DNA of 20,409 nt from Larix sibirica. Taxonomy: Eukaryota > Streptophyta > Pinopsida > Pinales > Pinaceae. The translations under genes and the position numbers were made by a program. Each line of letters starts with the position of its first letter. Within the stretch, counting starts at the first letter, position 1. The stretch spans positions 39,108-59,516 of the forward strand of contig NWUY0300009029.1 in NCBI GenBank assembly GCA_004151065.3, in the 5' to 3' direction. The notes beneath the pieces are model-generated. The model was not told where the DNA came from. It saw only the letters and a program-made list of their open reading frames with translations, and did no database searches. Below, piece by piece: positions 17,666-20,409 of the stretch.

Positions 17666-17972
17666 AGTTATCAATCAAGTCCCAAACCTGATTCCTATAA
17701 GCTCTTGTTCTTGGATGTTTTGTTTGTTAGACACTCTTGACTTGTTACACTACTAACTCAAAATCTCCAAAGACTGCAAGCTTTGTGATTTTGATTCTCC
17801 TTACAACTTCCATACCTAGAATTAGAGCTTCACATTCCACCACATTGTTAGTAGTCTCAAAATCCAATTTATATGATAATGAAATATTTTTTCCTAAGGG
17901 GGGAATTATAATAACACACTCTCATGCATCATCATTATATAAAGCCCCATCAAAGTACAAATTAACAAATTT
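17596..17972 (-). pseudogene. Element B RNase H domain (plant/archaeal type)
   Basis: On the - strand, FVNLYFDGALYNDDA starts at about 17972, then after a TGA ECVIIIPPLGKN, SYKLDFETTNNVVECEALIL, KLAVFGDFELVV, HPRTRAYRNQVWDLI, FNIIVIPRDLN and SLALSSS. This is the RVT_3 / RNase H type I fold: first Asp in FDGA, Glu in the ECEAL motif (usual EYEAL), second Asp in GDFEL (usual GDSEL). The last Asp (usual ADSLA after IPR--N) is replaced by His. RNase H degrades the RNA of RNA-DNA hybrids in reverse transcription. The TNN--E-EAL motif marks the type also found in plant and archaeal host enzymes rather than the classical Ty3 RNase H. Four in-frame stops are present in one continuous frame of about 125 codons. 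Confidence 0.72.
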
Positions 17973-18059
17973 GCTCAGTATTTACTTCACTGTTAAGAGA
18001 TAAGTTTTGTGTGATTTGGAAATCATCATATTCTTCATTTATTGACAGAATACGACACC

Positions 18060-18776
18060 CCATATCCTCATCAACAACATAGAGAGGATAATTTTTTCCA
18101 ATGTTTTGGTCTCTAACCACATAAGCAAACTCTACTTTTCCATTCAACCTTCTAGTCTCTCCTCCAAAAGCAAGAATAATGGCAATTTCATATCCATTTG
18201 CATGGTACCTCCAAGCTTCTTTTCCTAAGATCTTGATAATAACATTCCATATTTGGCATGTACATTTTCCACTACTACATCCATCAAACTGATTTTTATA
18301 GGTAACTGGGCTAATGTAACAACCAATTATTTTATCATAGTCACACATTTTACTTTTGCTGAGTCAAAATTATATAGATCACGATAAGTTTTGGTTATTT
18401 CCAATCCAAGTTGTTCCATTATATACTTTGGGTATTAAGTTATGAGAATCCCCTGAATCAAGTATGCAATAATGTAGCAACTTATCATTGATGCTCAAGA
18501 TTACATAAAATGGAGCAATATCCTCTTCCCTTTCATCGATATGGGGACCAAACTTAACAGTAGGATGTTTATCAGATAGATTTAGAGTGTGATTAAATTA
18601 TTGGTCCTGCTCCATTAATTACATTTTCAATATGCTTATGGTAAACATGATTCTCTGCTATCTCAATTAAGGGAATGCAGATTTTGATCTTTCCCATTTC
18701 ATGCCTAATATTAAAGGGGACAACAGGCCTGTTTGGTTCCTTTTGTTCATTATCCATTCTCTTTGGTTATGTATTG
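18060..18776 (-). pseudogene. Element B pre-protease linker and aspartic protease remnant
   Basis: About 18715-18610 reads FNIRHEMGKIKICIPLIE, then YHKHIENVI, a linker commonly preceding the protease in Tat-like elements. The active site ILDSGDSHNLIPKV lies at 18465-18424 with the catalytic Asp and the DSG intact. After a one-base shift come IMEQLGLEITKTYRDLYNF, SAKVKC, ISLMDVVVENVHAKYGMLL and a TAG where Trp is expected in SRSWEKKLGG. The next frame (18348-17962) gives RRLNGKVEFAYVV, YPLYVVDEDMG and ILSINEEYDDF, leading to the RNase H domain. The enzyme would cut the polyprotein; frameshifts and stops inactivate it. Confidence 0.65.
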
Positions 18777-20409
18777 TCATTTTTTTTTTGCAGTAGATGT
18801 GTAATTAGATTTTTCCTTTGAATGATTCATATAGAACCTTTTAGGATGTGATTTATTGTCTTGATTTCCAACAATTGGCTTAGGATTGATTTCATACTTC
18901 CTATGCAACTCAACTTGAAGAGTATAAAAAAAACTATATTGGGATGAGGATAATTCATACTCACCTTTTTCTTCATGGTTGAATTTATAGGTGTTATAAT
19001 GTAGGGATATTTGATAATAATCTTGAGACAAATGAATGGTATTGATTTCATCTTGAAGCCAATGCATTTCCCCTTAAGGATCTATGTATGCTTCTTCAAG
19101 TGAAAGATCTGAAAAGTTGTTGTTATTGTTATTATTTTCCCTGATAGGATTTTGTATGGGATGAACATCATTTCTCCCCTCTCTATGCATGATTTGAGGG
19201 TTGAAAGGCCTCCTATATTCATTTGGATTTCTCGGTGCTTCTCCTTGAGGAGATATAGGAGGATTACTACCTCCCACCTCTAGTTTAGTCAACTTATTTG
19301 ATAAAATTTTGATTTTTCTAGACATCTATTCAATATTTGCATCTTGAGAATCTTTTTTTAAACTAGATGTATTGGAATCATCCCTTTGTTTCCTCTTATA
19401 TTTTTCACCTTGGACTAGCCTAAGTTTAAATATTTTTCCAAAGGGTATCATATTCCCCTTAATATCCATAGCATCATCTTGCATAACGAGCAAGGTTGTT
19501 GACCTTATTTCCTCTTAACATCATTACAAAATCAAGCTCAAAATATCCATCACAGGTGACCTTTGTTACTGATTGAGAAGGTTTAATATCAACATGAATT
19601 TTATTATACAGTTTGTTAAACCTCCTATTGAAATCAACAACATGCTCTCCATTCCTTTTCTTTAAAGAAGAAAATTTAGTTAAATAGTACATGTGATCTC
19701 TTTCTCTCCCCACTACCTCATGAAAGTTGTTTCTAGGACTTGCCAAGAATTAATTGATGAATCGAGAAACCCTTTGAACCATCTCCTCACATCCCCTTAC
19801 AATGTATGTACAAAGAGCCTCATAAAAACATCATCATGCTCTATGAACAAGTTATTTGTGAAATCTCGAAATGCTGCCATATATTCTTTAACAATAATTG
19901 TCATTTCCCCATCATATTTAGGCAAATGCTTGAGATAATTATCAGAAAGGTTATGTAAATTTTGAGGGTGATTGAAAGGGCCATAGCTAGAAACCACCCA
20001 TCAATTTAGTGGTGGTGAGAGTGGTTGAATACCACCACCTCCTCCTACTCCACCCATTATGCGGTGGAGGATAAGGTTCTTGGCTTTAGGAGTTATAGGA
20101 ATCCCATGATTTTTTAAAATATGCTATAAAGAGAATGACCACTTTCAGGAAAAACAAGAGGAGAATCCTGCAGATCTTTTAAAGGTATACCAGGAATTTG
20201 TAATTGATGGTATCTACATTTTGGAGTATCAAAGATGTAGAAATATTATGGTATTTCTAGATCATTAAGAGAAGATAGGATTATCTAAGGATTACCCGAG
20301 GATGAAGAAATATGTCTCTCACATGTATTTCTCTAGGTGACAAGCTTTTCAGGATCTTGTAGGATTCAAAAGTCCTTAGATGTGGGATTGGATTTGGTAT
20401 TCATTTTTC
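18777..20409 (-). pseudogene. Element B gag remnant
   Basis: The N-terminal part runs off the window. HGIPITPKAKNLILHRIMGG and a Gly run (about 20110-20035) precede LHNLSDNYLKHLPKYDGE and MAAFRDFTNNLFIEHDDVFM (19970-19830), a capsid-like start. After a stop come RRWFKGFLDSSINSW and LETTFMR, then (19746-19474 frame) YYLTKFSSLKKRNGEHVVDF and RRFNKLYNKIHVD, together the Retrotrans_gag core W---F----F--L---K---E-V--F--RF--L. Downstream are a basic/low-complexity region, IKILSNKLTKLEVGG and an Asn run (19325-19074), then an acidic Tyr-rich tail (19067-18777). No CCHC knuckle is seen. At least three frame breaks. The fit to Tat-like plant gag is from recognition, not a search. Confidence 0.7.

Larger units (their letters stand above)
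16726..20409 (-). mobile_element. Element B: Tat-like Ty3/gypsy retrotransposon, 5' part, decayed
   Basis: On the - strand from the right edge it reads gag (about 20400-18780), a pre-protease linker, protease (about 18465-18150), an RNase H domain (about 17972-17596), then an acidic linker duplicated in tandem. It ends at 16726, before any RT. The RNase H is of the plant/archaeal type (TNN--E-EAL, GD-ELVV, IPR--N), the kind acquired by the Tat lineage of plant Ty3/gypsy elements. No LTR lies in the window. Stops and frameshifts are frequent but every part stays legible. Confidence 0.75.

Noticed and set aside
1-20409. CRISPR array, bacterial operon, rRNA or canonical tRNA gene
   Set aside because: The tandem repeats have no regular spacers, and the sequence shows eukaryotic transposons throughout. 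The tRNA-like boxes belong to SINE-like sequences without a full cloverleaf.

Overview
The window is nuclear DNA of a plant, very AT-rich, made almost entirely of decayed transposable elements. The evidence for a plant is an F-box pseudogene of plant type, LTR retrotransposons primed by initiator tRNA-Met, a chromodomain-type Ty3/gypsy fragment, a Tat-like Ty3/gypsy fragment with a plant/archaeal-type RNase H, an L1-like LINE fragment, a tRNA-derived SINE and an hAT-like MITE. A large-genome seed plant, perhaps a gymnosperm, is my guess and is not demonstrated. I see no intact protein-coding gene, no rRNA or tRNA gene and no CRISPR array.

Layout, left to right. Positions 1-700 hold a broken F-box gene on the + strand. 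Positions 700-1640 are AT-rich with no gene. About 1640-1812 is a tRNA-like SINE on the - strand. Next is a 78-bp tandem duplication whose second copy was split by LTR element E1 (about 1912-8139, + strand). E1 was in turn interrupted just after its primer binding site by LTR element E2 (2233-6627, - strand). E2 has a perfect 5-bp target duplication (CTCAC), adjacent PBS and PPT, and only a faint gag-like remnant. Both elements look non-autonomous.

Positions 8200-12500 are AT-rich with several short tandem duplications, a (CTTTTT)n microsatellite, an LTR-like piece and a decayed MITE. About 12800-13770 is the C-terminal part of a LINE ORF2 (- strand). It abuts a 164-bp hAT-like MITE (13778-13941) with 15-bp inverted ends and an 8-bp target duplication.

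From 14232 to the right edge everything legible is - strand Ty3/gypsy. Element A (14232-16507) has gag and protease joined directly to the end of integrase plus a chromodomain remnant, so reverse transcriptase, RNase H and the integrase core are deleted. Element B (16726-20409, running off the window) reads gag, protease, an RNase H domain, then a linker that is duplicated in tandem (period 470 bp). It is cut off before any reverse transcriptase.

The parts do not form a working system. The window is a record of nested insertion, internal deletion and local tandem duplication. The points most worth checking are element B's order (protease, then RNase H, before the expected RT), the nested E1/E2 pair with its reconstructable target site, and the gag-only character of E2.
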